DNA of 32,568 bases, taken from Candidatus Gastranaerophilales bacterium. Its GTDB lineage: Bacteria; Cyanobacteriota; Vampirovibrionia; Gastranaerophilales; Gastranaerophilaceae. The number at the start of each line of letters is the position of its first letter. Within the stretch, counting starts at the first letter, position 1. The translations under genes and the position numbers were made by a program. This document shows positions 1 through 11,415 of the stretch, piece after piece. The stretch covers positions 1-32,568 of the forward strand of contig CANQCO010000012.1 of NCBI GenBank assembly GCA_947589705.1, written 5' to 3'. The notes under the pieces are model-generated. The model did no database searches. It had not been told where the DNA came from and was given only the letters and a program-made list of their open reading frames with translations.

Positions 1-620
1 ATAAATATTAAATCATCCTGATCAAACGGGCCTGTTGAACCTTTGGTTTTAAGTGTGCCTAAAACTTTAAAAGGCACATTACCTACTCTTATAACCTTAT
101 TGACGGGAGATACATCACCAAAAAGCTCTGCAGCTACAGTCGAACCTATAACGGCAACTTTGGCGCTGTTTTTTATATCCTCAAAGGAAAAACATCTGCC
201 TTCATCTATTTCATAATTTTTAATATACAGATATGGCGGTGTCGTTCCGTATACCGTGGATTGCCAGTTTTGATTGCCGTACATCAATTGTTTGCTTTGA
301 TTTGAAGCAGGCGCAACAGCATCAATATTTGCTATACTTTTTTGTATGGCTATTGTGTCTTTTAATGTTAATGTGGGTCTTGAACCTATTCCCATACTTT
401 CTCCGCCTGTTCTTGCGGATGAAGAACGGATTGTCAACAGGTTTGACCCCATTGCTTCCATATTCTCCTGAACTTTTTTACTTGCGCCAGTTCCTATTGC
501 AAGCATTATAATTACCGCACTTACCCCGATAATAATACCCAGACTTGTCAGGGCAGAGCGCATTTTATTCACCTTGAGTGAAATCATTGCCATTTTAATT
601 GTCGATTTGAAATCTAACAT
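1..620 (-). CDS. MacB-like ABC transporter permease, partial (runs off the left edge)
   Basis: Minus-strand open frame from ATG at 620: MLDFKSTIKMAMISLKVNKMRSALTSLGIIIGVSAVIIMLAIGTGASKKVQENMEAMGSNLLTIRS..., the typical MacB/FtsX N-terminus. Not in the ORF track because it is open-ended. Confidence 0.9.
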   Translation of the reverse strand, partial: MLDFKSTIKMAMISLKVNKMRSALTSLGIIIGVSAVIIMLAIGTGASKKVQENMEAMGSNLLTIRSSSARTGGESMGIGSRPTLTLKDTIAIQKSIANIDAVAPASNQSKQLMYGNQNWQSTVYGTTPPYLYIKNYEIDEGRCFSFEDIKNSAKVAVIGSTVAAELFGDVSPVNKVIRVGNVPFKVLGTLKTKGSTGPFDQDDLIF

Positions 621-1337
621 CTATGTCTGCCTTGTCCTTGTCTTCATCCATTCTCCTTTTGGCTGGTCTGAAACTATTCTGCCGTCTTTAAAACGGATTA
701 CTCTTTTGCAGTATTCCGCAATATCGGGTTCATGGGTTACGAGTACAATAGTCTTCCCCGTCTTATTATTAAGGTTTACAAAAAATTCCATAACCTCGAT
801 ACTGGTTTTAGTATCAAGATTACCCGTAGGCTCATCCGCCAGAATTAACGGTGCATCGTTTACTATGGCACGGGCTATGGCAACTCTCTGCTGCTGACCG
901 CCTGACATCTGGTTTGGCATGTGGTCTTCTCTGTTTTCCAAACCTACTATTTTTAAAGCTTCCCTCGCCCTTTTATGGCGTTCTTCTTCGGGTACTCCTT
1001 TATATATCATCGGCAACTCTACATTATCAAGTGCGGATGTCCTTGAAATTAAATTAAATCCCTGAAAAACAAATCCGAGTTTTAAATTTCTTATATCAGA
1101 CAACTCATCAGGCTTTAAAGATAATACATCAACACCGTCAAGATAATAACTGCCCGAATTTGGCTTATCAAGTGTGCCTAACATATTCATGCAGGTTGAT
1201 TTACCTGAACCAGATGTTCCCATAATTGCAACAAACTCGCCTTTTTCTATACTTAATGAAACATCATTAAGTGCATTAAAGCTTTCTTCTCCTGTACGGT
1301 ATGTTTTTACAGCGTGTTTTACTTCAATAAGACTCAT
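621..1337 (-). CDS. ABC transporter ATP-binding protein (MacB/LolD-type)
   Basis: Walker A GTSGSGKST, signature MSGGQQQRVAIARA, Walker B LILADEPTGNLD. Confidence 0.96.
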   Translation of the reverse strand: MSLIEVKHAVKTYRTGEESFNALNDVSLSIEKGEFVAIMGTSGSGKSTCMNMLGTLDKPNSGSYYLDGVDVLSLKPDELSDIRNLKLGFVFQGFNLISRTSALDNVELPMIYKGVPEEERHKRAREALKIVGLENREDHMPNQMSGGQQQRVAIARAIVNDAPLILADEPTGNLDTKTSIEVMEFFVNLNNKTGKTIVLVTHEPDIAEYCKRVIRFKDGRIVSDQPKGEWMKTRTRQT

Positions 1338-1342
1338 TTTAC

Positions 1343-2482
1343 CTATAATCTCGGTACTCTCATATTTTGTTTTTGCTTTCCGGATAAAACTTTGCCCGTG
1401 TATACCTTGTCACCTGCTTTAATTTTATCCGATATTATTTGTGTATATGATTCGTTGCTTACACCAGTTTCAATATCAATACGGACAGGTTTGCCTTTTT
1501 TATCTATCCAAATACCTTTTTTCTCATATTTTTGTTTGTTGCCTTCAACCGTGAATTTAAGAGCCTGATTCGGAACGGTTAAGACATTTTCTTTTTTATC
1601 GGTAATAATTGAAACATTAGCAGTCATACCGGGTAAAAGCTTGCCCTCATCATTTTCTACTTCAATAATAACAGTATAAGTAACAACATTAGATTCAGTA
1701 ATCGGTGATAATCTTACCTGAGTGACTTTACCAGTAAAAATACTGTCGGGGTAGCCGTCAAGAGTGTATTCAACATCCTGACCGACCTTAACTTTACCTA
1801 TATCAGCTTCCGAAACACTTGTTTCAATCCGCATTTTATTGAGGTCTTCCGCAACAGTAAATAAAGTAGGTGTTTGGAAGCTTGCTGCAACGGTCTGTCC
1901 TACTTCTACTTCTTTTGAAATAACAATCCCTTTAACCGGAGAGATGATTTTTGTATATCTCATATTGGCGCTTGCCGTATCATAATTAGCTTGCGCTTGC
2001 ATAATGGAAGCTTTAGATGAAGCTACTTGTGCTAAATCCGATTTATATGCAGATTCAGCGGAATCAAGGTCGTTTTTTGACACAAGATTCCTTTTATACA
2101 GATTCTTATACCTGTTATATGTTTTTGTATCATATTCAAGTATGGCTTGATTTTTTGCAAGAGTTGCTTTTGCATTGTTAATATTTGCAAGACTTTGTTG
2201 AAGCTGTGCTTCAAATAAAGATGTGTCAATCTGTGCCAGTAATTGCCCCTTTTCAACTTCTGAGTTATAGTCAACGTAAATTTCATTTATTAATCCCGAA
2301 ACCTGTGTACCTATATCAACCGTATTCACCGGTTCAATTGTTCCCGTGGCTTCAACTATCTGAGTTATTGTTCTGGGCTTTATTTCCTGAGTTATATACT
2401 TAACTTTTCCTGTTTTTTTCATAAAAGCAAAAGGAAGTATGATTAATATTATTATAAATATTGCGATTATTATTTTTTTCAT
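1343..2482 (-). CDS. MacA/HlyD-family periplasmic adaptor subunit
   Basis: N-terminal TM, biotinyl-lipoyl-like GTIEPVNTVDIGTQVSGLINEIYVDYNSEVEKGQLLAQID, coiled coil and beta-barrel segments; overlaps the tolC-like gene by 4 bp. Confidence 0.94.
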   Translation of the reverse strand: MKKIIIAIFIIILIILPFAFMKKTGKVKYITQEIKPRTITQIVEATGTIEPVNTVDIGTQVSGLINEIYVDYNSEVEKGQLLAQIDTSLFEAQLQQSLANINNAKATLAKNQAILEYDTKTYNRYKNLYKRNLVSKNDLDSAESAYKSDLAQVASSKASIMQAQANYDTASANMRYTKIISPVKGIVISKEVEVGQTVAASFQTPTLFTVAEDLNKMRIETSVSEADIGKVKVGQDVEYTLDGYPDSIFTGKVTQVRLSPITESNVVTYTVIIEVENDEGKLLPGMTANVSIITDKKENVLTVPNQALKFTVEGNKQKYEKKGIWIDKKGKPVRIDIETGVSNESYTQIISDKIKAGDKVYTGKVLSGKQKQNMRVPRL

Positions 2483-3897
2483 CTTTCCCCCATAGCCGTT
2501 TGAAGGTCAACAAGTGCTACATTGTACCTGAAAATATTTTGAATATAATCTCTTTGAGCATTGTTGTAATTTTCTTTAGCGTCCTGAAGTTCTATAAAGT
2601 TGCCTAAACCTACTTCATATCTTGCGTCAGCAAGTTCATAGTTTTCAAGAGTCTGCTTAACTTTTGTGCGCATTAACGGAATATTCTTTTCAAGCTGAAT
2701 CATGTTAATATAAGCGTTTTGAACCTGAAAATATATGTTTTGTTTAACTAAATCAACATTCTTTTTCGCTATTTCAAGCTGTGCCTTGCTTTCTTTAATC
2801 TTCAATTTAGTGTCCATTATATTAAGATTGCTTGTGGATAAGAATGCACCTAAACTTATTCCGTTAGTGGAATAATAAGAGTTATTCTGCCAATTGTAAC
2901 CTACCGAACCGGTTAAATCGGGCAGGTATGATTTTTTTGTATAGCTTAATGCTTCTTTAACGGCATCTTGTGTCGCCATCATAGATAGTAAATCAGGTCT
3001 GTTTTTATACGCTTTTTCTACAGACTCTTCAAGCGTATAGGGGTATTTTGTAAACTTATAATTTTGAAGAATATCATTTTTTTCAACCTGCATAGTCAAC
3101 ACAGCGTCTTTGGGTTCTATTGTTCCGTCTTCTTTTGTTGTTGTATTTGCAATATTTATAAGGTTAACTTCCGCATAGTTTTTATCAAAATTAAAGGTTT
3201 CCGTATTTTCAATTTGATAATCGGGAGCATTTACAATATACATAGAGCTGTTTAAAGCTACAATTGCATTTTGATATGTATTTTCAGCATTAATTAAGCT
3301 GATTTTAGCGTCTGATAAATATACTTCCTGATTCACCAAATCTATTTTAGAAACAAGTCCTTCATCAAAAAATGCTTTTGTTCTGTTATACTGCCTTTCA
3401 TTAACTAAAACATTGGCTTTTTGAATATCAACATTTGCTTTAGCGGCAAGTACGGCATAATATGCGGATTTAACCGAATTTGCCGTATTTAAAATCGAGT
3501 TTTCCAAGTCAAATTGTGCTGCAATTTTATAAAATTTCTGCATTTTTACCTGTGAAAATACTTTGCCGAAACTGTATATCAGTTGGTTTAAAGATACTTG
3601 AGCGGAAACATTTTTATTGCTGTTTGAATAGTATTTTGAATCGGCATTATTAAAATTATAGCCTGCACTTGCCCCGATTGAAGGAAAATATCTGGCTTTA
3701 CTCTGACCTACCCTTGAATCATACATTTCTATATACTGCTCATTAATTTGTATTTCAGGGCTGTTTTTTATGGCAAGTTCAACGCAGTCATTTATTGAAA
3801 GCGTATCTCCTGCTTTTATTTCCTCTATTGCATAAGAAGTTGTACCCGAGCAGGTTAAAATTAATATTAAACTTATTATTTTTATTTTATTAAACAT
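2479..3897 (-). CDS. TolC-family outer membrane efflux protein
   Basis: Signal peptide, repeated helical OEP architecture (AIKNSPEIQ..., YEVGLGNFIELQDAKENYNNAQRDYIQNIFRYNVALVDLQTAMG). Confidence 0.93.
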   Translation of the reverse strand: MFNKIKIISLILILTCSGTTSYAIEEIKAGDTLSINDCVELAIKNSPEIQINEQYIEMYDSRVGQSKARYFPSIGASAGYNFNNADSKYYSNSNKNVSAQVSLNQLIYSFGKVFSQVKMQKFYKIAAQFDLENSILNTANSVKSAYYAVLAAKANVDIQKANVLVNERQYNRTKAFFDEGLVSKIDLVNQEVYLSDAKISLINAENTYQNAIVALNSSMYIVNAPDYQIENTETFNFDKNYAEVNLINIANTTTKEDGTIEPKDAVLTMQVEKNDILQNYKFTKYPYTLEESVEKAYKNRPDLLSMMATQDAVKEALSYTKKSYLPDLTGSVGYNWQNNSYYSTNGISLGAFLSTSNLNIMDTKLKIKESKAQLEIAKKNVDLVKQNIYFQVQNAYINMIQLEKNIPLMRTKVKQTLENYELADARYEVGLGNFIELQDAKENYNNAQRDYIQNIFRYNVALVDLQTAMGER

Positions 3898-3989
3898 AAT
3901 TTTCTATACTTTGTACAATTACATTATACATAAAATTTAATTACAATATTTAAAACGATAAGTATAAAAATTAGTTCAGTAAAATTAAA

Positions 3990-4598
3990 TTAAATTAAAT
4001 TTATTTCTTTAGCTAACCCTATTGATTCTTTTTCAATTGATATTTTAATATTTTTAAGTCCCATATCTCTGAGTAGTGCAAACCTGTGGCGTCCGTCTTT
4101 TACTTTAACGTATATATTTCCGTCTTTTTCCCTTCTTAAATATATACTAGTTGCATTAATTGCCTGATTTGTTCTTAAATATTTTTTGAAATTATCATAC
4201 TTCTCTTTTGAACCGTTTTGGGCATTAAAGCCTACATAACTTTCTTTGTTCTTGCTCAGCTCTTTATCTAATTTCTGAGTGTTAACGTATGTAAGAATGT
4301 TACCATTGTTTTCATCTTCGTATGATAATATTATTCTTGAATTAATACTTTCTTCGGTTAAATATTTCTGTTCATTAATCAAACAAAACGGAATTTTATG
4401 TCTTTTTAAAAATTTAAATGTTTTTTTATCTTTGTCGTCTGGAGAATGAATGTATAATGTATCTAAGTTTTGGCTGTTTCCAAGCCTTAAATCAATAGAG
4501 TTTTTTAGTGAAAAATCTAAAAATTGACGGTAATATTTTTGATAATTCATTCTTGGAACGGCAAATGTACCTTTAAAACTTACAGGATTAATATTCAT
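3990..4598 (-). CDS. Hypothetical protein with C-terminal ParB/Srx-like segment and N-terminal NPVSFKG motif
   Basis: Ends in YVKVKDGRHRFALLRDMGLKNIKISIEKE, resembling the ParB-like 'DGRHRxxAL' motif; N-terminus MNINPVSFKGTF. Confidence 0.55.
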   Translation of the reverse strand: MNINPVSFKGTFAVPRMNYQKYYRQFLDFSLKNSIDLRLGNSQNLDTLYIHSPDDKDKKTFKFLKRHKIPFCLINEQKYLTEESINSRIILSYEDENNGNILTYVNTQKLDKELSKNKESYVGFNAQNGSKEKYDNFKKYLRTNQAINATSIYLRREKDGNIYVKVKDGRHRFALLRDMGLKNIKISIEKESIGLAKEINLI

Positions 4599-4655
4599 AT
4601 AAAACCTTTAATTATATATAACTTATAAACCGAAAGAATTAAATTATTTGCTTTC

Positions 4656-5231
4656 TTATTTTATTAATGATTTCCTTTTTTTGTAAAGAATAACGAAAAA
4701 TAGGATAATTAAAACGGTTACGGCAATAATAACAAGTTCAATATATTGTTTAATAGCTTCGCCAAACAGCATTAAAACTATACTTACAATAAAGAACCTT
4801 AAACCTCTTCCAAAAAAGCTTGCGAGCATAAATTTAAAGAAATTCATACTTAAAATACCGCTTGCAATAGTAAAAACTTTATAAGGAATAGGTGTAAATG
4901 CCGAGAAGAAAACGGCAAGAGTGCCGTACTTATTATATAAAGCTTCAACGGCTTCAAACTTTTCTTTTCCGCCTTTTCTAAAAAACCAATTAAAAGCAGG
5001 TCTGCCGCCATAGTACCCGATTGAGTATCCTATAACACCGCCGAATGCCGAAGCAATTGTACAAATTAAAGCATAAAACAGAGCTTTTTTAGGATTAGCT
5101 AAATCCATTGCAATTAACAGAAAATCAGGCGGTGGAACAAGAAAAAAGCTTTCTATAAATGAGTTTAAGGCTAAACCTTGAACACCCATTGCCTGAAAAA
5201 AGTCATTCATTTTTATAAATATTTCGTGCAT
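4656..5231 (-). CDS. DedA/SNARE-associated (YqaA-like) membrane protein
   Basis: LNSFIESFFLVPPPDFLLIAMDLANPKKAL..., GGVIGYSIGYYGGRPAF, FTPIPYKVFTIASG, multiple TM segments. Confidence 0.85.
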   Translation of the reverse strand: MHEIFIKMNDFFQAMGVQGLALNSFIESFFLVPPPDFLLIAMDLANPKKALFYALICTIASAFGGVIGYSIGYYGGRPAFNWFFRKGGKEKFEAVEALYNKYGTLAVFFSAFTPIPYKVFTIASGILSMNFFKFMLASFFGRGLRFFIVSIVLMLFGEAIKQYIELVIIAVTVLIILFFVILYKKRKSLIK

Positions 5232-5260
5232 ATTATCCTCTTAATTTTGATTTTAACATA

Positions 5261-5295
5261 AAAAAAAGGTTAACAATCTATGTTAACCTTTTTTT
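5261..5295. terminator. Rho-independent, potentially bidirectional terminator
   Basis: Perfect 15-bp inverted repeat AAAAAAAGGTTAACA / TGTTAACCTTTTTTT with 5-nt loop (atcta); T-tracts on both strands; downstream of the dnaK-repeat transcript. Confidence 0.85.
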
Positions 5296-5364
5296 AAACT
5301 CGAACTCTGGTGCAGTGGCACCTTAAAAGTTTGGTTTAACTTATTTTGAACCGGCTCTGACGGC

Positions 5365-5590
5365 GCCCTGCGCAATTCCGCTTCTTGAAATTCCTTTTCG
5401 CTCAAGCTTGTTACTCCTGCGGCTTTGCCTGTCGTCATTTCAGCTTTCGCATAACAGATTTCATCCGTACGGAATTTCGCCTCTTGGAATTGCTGTTCGC
5501 ACAACCCCTGCAACCTCGCTTTAAAAACCTTTGGTTTTTCCGCTCGGTCGGGTTGTTGCTCCCTCGGGCTCGCTCGCTTTGCTCGGCTTT
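5365..5590 (-). repeat. 227-bp-class GC-rich tandem repeat, copy 1
   Basis: Near-identical to 5591..5817: gccctgcgcaattccgct(g)tcttgaaattccttttcgctcaagcttgt...ctcgctcgctttgctcggcttt. Confidence 0.95.
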
Positions 5591-5817
5591 GCCCTGCGCA
5601 ATTCCGCTGTCTTGAAATTCCTTTTCGCTCAAGCTTGTCACTCCTACGGCTTTGCCTGTCGTCGTTTCAGCTTTCGCATAACGGATTTCATCCGTACGGA
5701 ATTTCGCCTCTTGGAATTGCTGTTCACACAACCCCTGCAACCTCGCTTTAAAAACCTTTGGTTTTTCCGCTCGGTCGGGTTGTTGCTCCCTCGGGCTCGC
5801 TCGCTTTGCTCGGCTTT
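5591..5817 (-). repeat. 227-bp-class GC-rich tandem repeat, copy 2 (third partial copy 5818..5835 abuts the dnaK stop)
   Basis: Differs from copy 1 by only a handful of substitutions and one indel; partial copy ctctgcgcaattccgct runs into the dnaK stop codon. Confidence 0.95.
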
Positions 5818-5833
5818 GCTCTGCGCAATTCCG

Positions 5834-7693
<1,860 letters not shown>

Positions 7694-7802
7694 TTATTAT
7701 TTTTTTCACTATACTCTTTATAACATTATTTTTTTCATTCATTGAAAAAATAAACAAAAAATTAATATTTTATTTTTAAAAAAAATATTATACAATTTAT
7801 CT

Positions 7803-8582
7803 ATGAAAAAAATATTTAAAATTTTATTAACTGTTTTAATAACTTTTGGTGTTTTTATCAGCTTTGATATGTTATTTTTTTATCATATTGTAAATGAGAA
7901 TAAAAAAGTTAGGAAATCTGTTGAAAAATGGGTGACTACATATGGCATTCCTTCTTATTTTATCAAATTAAAATCTTTAAAAGAATCTTACGAAAAAGAA
8001 TTATTGGATTTAAGACCTGTTATGAATCCTGACAGCAAAATGGATTCAATTATAATTTTCGGTTGTTCATATGCTTACGGTTATGTTTTTCCTAATGAAC
8101 AAACTATATCTTATGTGATGTCAAAATATTCTAAAAGACCTATATACAATAGAGCCATAAATGGTTGGGGTATTCAGCATGTAATTTATCAATTGAGAGA
8201 TGAAAATTTTTATAAAGAAATCAAAACAAGACCTAAATATATATTTTATGTATTAATGGGTAATAGTGGGCATTTTAGAAGATTATATTATACTTGTTTC
8301 CCGAATATAGATGATATTAATTATTATTTCGGATTTAAAAATCGAAATGGTAAATTAGAAGAAAGAAAACCTTTCTTAAATTTATATTATAATTTTGCTA
8401 TTTTTAGACATATACAAAATAAGTTAATTGATAGATATGTAGATATAAATTTTTGGGAAAAACCAAATAAAAAACTTTTTGATTTTTTTATACTTCATTT
8501 TAAAACTATAAATGAACTCTTAAAAACCTTATGGGGGGGGGGTAGATGGAAATACTCCTCAATTAATAATATTAACTTTTGA
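7803..8582 (+). pseudogene. Membrane-anchored SGNH-hydrolase-like protein, frame interrupted at a 10-G tract (OFF state or pseudogene; frame resumes to 8781)
   Basis: N-terminal TM; GDSL-like block IIIFGCSYAYGY; closely similar to the intact paralogue at 8809..9789. The missing C-terminus (GNTPQLIILTFENN...EISSHPNGKLWEELIPKLKKIYPDL) is encoded in the +1 frame up to the TAA at 8779..8781. Confidence 0.85.
8533..8542 (+). repeat. Homopolymeric tract (G)10 inside the coding region
   Basis: Direct read: accttatGGGGGGGGGGtagatgg; 9 Gs would restore a 325-aa frame. Confidence 0.9.
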
Positions 8583-8808
8583 AAACAATCAAAATGAATA
8601 CTGGGTTTCAGAACTTGAAAAAGAAGGTATAAAAGTTATTGATATTGCAGATACAATTGGTATACATAATTTAGATGATTTAAAAAAAGGTTTTTTTGAA
8701 CCTGAAATTTCTTCTCATCCTAATGGAAAACTTTGGGAGGAATTAATTCCAAAATTAAAGAAAATTTATCCTGATTTATAAAATATTATTTAGTATATAA
8801 TATCAATT

Positions 8809-9789
8809 ATGAAAAAAATATTTAGAATTTTCTTAATTGTTTTAATAACTTTAGCTGTCTTTGTCGGTTTGGATATGTTATTTTTTTATCATATTGCAAA
8901 TGAGAGTAAAAAAGTTGTTAAATCTATTGAAAAATATAAATCGGTTAAAAAAATTCCCTCTTATTTTATCAAATTAAGACCTATAAAAGACTATTATCAG
9001 GAAAATTTAAAAAATTTAAGACCTGTTATGAATCCTGACAGTAAAATGGATTCAATTATAATTTTCGGTTGTTCTTATGCTTACGGTTATGTTTTTCCTA
9101 ATGAACAAACTATATCCTATGTGATGTCAAAATATTCTAAAAGACCTATATATAATAGGGCTATTAATAGTACGGGCATTCAGCATGTAATTTACCAATT
9201 AAGAGATGAAAATATATATAAAGCGGTTAAAACAAAACCTAAATACGTATTTTATGTACTCATGGATTATACGGGTCATTTTGAAAGATTATATTATACA
9301 AGTATGCCGTCTATAATAGATAACAACTATTACTTTACATACAAACAAAAAGGTAATGAACTTGTTGAAAGAAAACCGTTTTTAAATTTATACTATAATT
9401 TTGCAATAATAAGACATATACAAAATAAACTTATACTAAATTGGGTTAATTATAATTATTGGACAAAGTCTAATAAAAAATTATTTAACTTTTTTATACT
9501 CCATTTTAAAACTATTAATAAATTAATAAAATCTAATTGGGGTGAGTCAGAAGATAGCGAATTTCCTAAATTAATAATTTTGACTTTTGAACATACAAAA
9601 AAGTATATGTGGGAAAATGAACTTAAAAAAGAAGGAATTGATGTTATTGATATAGCGGATACAATAGGAGTCCATGAGTTATATAAATTATCAAAAGGAT
9701 ATTTTGAACCTGAAGTTTCTCCTCATCCTAACGGAAAGGTTTGGGAAGAATTAATTCCTGAGTTGAAGAAAATATATCCTGATTTATAA
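8809..9789 (+). CDS. Membrane-anchored SGNH-hydrolase-like protein, intact paralogue
   Basis: N-terminal TM; FGCSYAYGYVFPNEQTISYVMSKYSKRPIYNRAIN block identical to the first copy; C-terminal EVSPHPNGKVWEELIPELKKIYPDL resembling a block-V His motif. Confidence 0.75.
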   Translation: MKKIFRIFLIVLITLAVFVGLDMLFFYHIANESKKVVKSIEKYKSVKKIPSYFIKLRPIKDYYQENLKNLRPVMNPDSKMDSIIIFGCSYAYGYVFPNEQTISYVMSKYSKRPIYNRAINSTGIQHVIYQLRDENIYKAVKTKPKYVFYVLMDYTGHFERLYYTSMPSIIDNNYYFTYKQKGNELVERKPFLNLYYNFAIIRHIQNKLILNWVNYNYWTKSNKKLFNFFILHFKTINKLIKSNWGESEDSEFPKLIILTFEHTKKYMWENELKKEGIDVIDIADTIGVHELYKLSKGYFEPEVSPHPNGKVWEELIPELKKIYPDL

Positions 9790-9797
9790 TAATTATT

Positions 9798-10475
9798 ATG
9801 AATATAATAAGCGAACTAAAAAATGAAGTAATAATATCAGTGCAGGCAATGAAGGGGGAACCTTTATATGATGAAATTGCTATGACTGCTATGATGAAAT
9901 CCGTTATAAATGGTGGAGCTAAAGCTTTAAGACTGGCAGGCGCAAGAGATGTCAAAAATGCAAAAAAACTTTTTAATGTTCCAGTAATAGGACTCACTAA
10001 GCCTGATAAACTCCCTGATAACTGGCTTGATGTTGTTTATATTACTCCTTCTTTAAAAGAAGTTGATGAACTTATTTCAGCCGGAGCTGATATTATAGCG
10101 ACGGATGCTACTAAAAGACAAAGACCAAAAGAGTCTTTAGAAGAAATTGTTAAATATGTTCACGATAATAACAGGCTTATAATGGCTGATATTTCTAATT
10201 TTGACGAAGGACTAAACGCACAAAACCTCGGATTTGATATTATTTCAACAACACTTTCCGGTTATACAAAATATACCGAAACATCGAGTACAAAACCTGA
10301 TTTTGAGCTTCTTGATAAACTTGTTAAAAACTTAAATACCCCGATAGTTTTAGAAGGCAGAATTTGGAATCCTAAAGAAGTGGATAGAGCATTTGAGCTT
10401 GGTGCACATTGCGTTGTTATAGGCTCTGCCGTTACAAGACCTCAGTTAATTACTAAAAGATTTATAGAAAGATAA
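9798..10475 (+). CDS. nanE: N-acylglucosamine-6-phosphate 2-epimerase (NanE)
   Basis: VIISVQAMKGEPLYDEIAMTAMMKSVINGGAKALRLAGARDVKNAK..., ADIIATDATKRQRP, ALGAHCVVIGSAVTRPQ-type C-terminus. Confidence 0.93.
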   Translation: MNIISELKNEVIISVQAMKGEPLYDEIAMTAMMKSVINGGAKALRLAGARDVKNAKKLFNVPVIGLTKPDKLPDNWLDVVYITPSLKEVDELISAGADIIATDATKRQRPKESLEEIVKYVHDNNRLIMADISNFDEGLNAQNLGFDIISTTLSGYTKYTETSSTKPDFELLDKLVKNLNTPIVLEGRIWNPKEVDRAFELGAHCVVIGSAVTRPQLITKRFIER

Positions 10476-10477
10476 TT

Positions 10478-11398
10478 ATGGCAAAAATTTTATCAATAGA
10501 TGTAGGCGGAACTAAGCTTTCATATTGCATTATTAACGAAAAAGGCGAAATAATAAGTAAAATTGAAAAAACTTCTACACCTAAAAATATTGAAGATATG
10601 AAAAAAATTTTTCATAAAATAATCTCATCATACGAAAAAGATGTTGATTTTATAGCATTTGCAACGGCAGGCGCCGTTAATCTTTCAAATACAAAAGTTG
10701 AATCTTCTACTCCTAATCTGCCGGAAGGGTATAATTCCATTGATTTTTCTTTGTTAAGTAAAAAACATGTTTATGTTGAAAATGACGCAAACGCTGCTGC
10801 GTGGGCTGAATATAAAACAGGGGCAGCAATAGGTGATAATAATACTATTATTATTACTTTAGGTACAGGTATCGGAGGCGGATTTATTATTGACGGTAAA
10901 ATGCTCAGAGGTAAATCGGGAAGAGGTGGTGAAGTCGGCAGTATGAAGATTAATTCTAAAGGAAGAATATGTACTTGCCGTAGAAAGGACTGCTGGGAAA
11001 GCTACGCCTCAGGTACAGGCTTAAAAACTTCTGCAGTTGAACTTGCTTTATCTGATGATATCTTTAAAACAAGTATTTTTAAAGATAAAACCCCTGATGA
11101 AATTACTACTTATGATATTATTGAAGGGATTAAGAAAAATGATTCTTATAGTAAAAAAGTTTTTGAAATATGGAAAAATGATTTAATTACGGGATTAATA
11201 GGTTTGACAAATATATTTGATCCTGAAAGTATCGTAATTTCAGGTGGTATGGGTCAATTTATTAATACATCAGAAATAGAAGAAAAAATTAATTCTGAAA
11301 TTGTTGTTTCGCCTGTTAAAATTAAACTCGCCAAAGCTGGTAATCTCGCAGGCATGATTGGTGCTGCTCTTTTGGCTTTTCAAAAATTTAGTGTATAA
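10478..11398 (+). CDS. ROK-family sugar kinase (N-acetylmannosamine kinase-like)
   Basis: SIDVGGTKLSYCII, ENDANAAAWAE, ITLGTGIGGGFIIDGK, CTCRRKDCWESYASG zinc motif; 2 nt after nanE. Confidence 0.88.
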   Translation: MAKILSIDVGGTKLSYCIINEKGEIISKIEKTSTPKNIEDMKKIFHKIISSYEKDVDFIAFATAGAVNLSNTKVESSTPNLPEGYNSIDFSLLSKKHVYVENDANAAAWAEYKTGAAIGDNNTIIITLGTGIGGGFIIDGKMLRGKSGRGGEVGSMKINSKGRICTCRRKDCWESYASGTGLKTSAVELALSDDIFKTSIFKDKTPDEITTYDIIEGIKKNDSYSKKVFEIWKNDLITGLIGLTNIFDPESIVISGGMGQFINTSEIEEKINSEIVVSPVKIKLAKAGNLAGMIGAALLAFQKFSV

Positions 11399-11415
11399 TC
11401 AAATTGAGGTTGCTT

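Noticed and set aside
1-3897. Efflux operon as a novel system
   Set aside because: Order and motifs fit a conventional TolC-MacA-MacB type tripartite exporter; no unusual component.
5365-5817. CRISPR array
   Set aside because: Repeat unit is 227 bp, adjacent copies are identical throughout with no unique spacers, and no cas genes are present.
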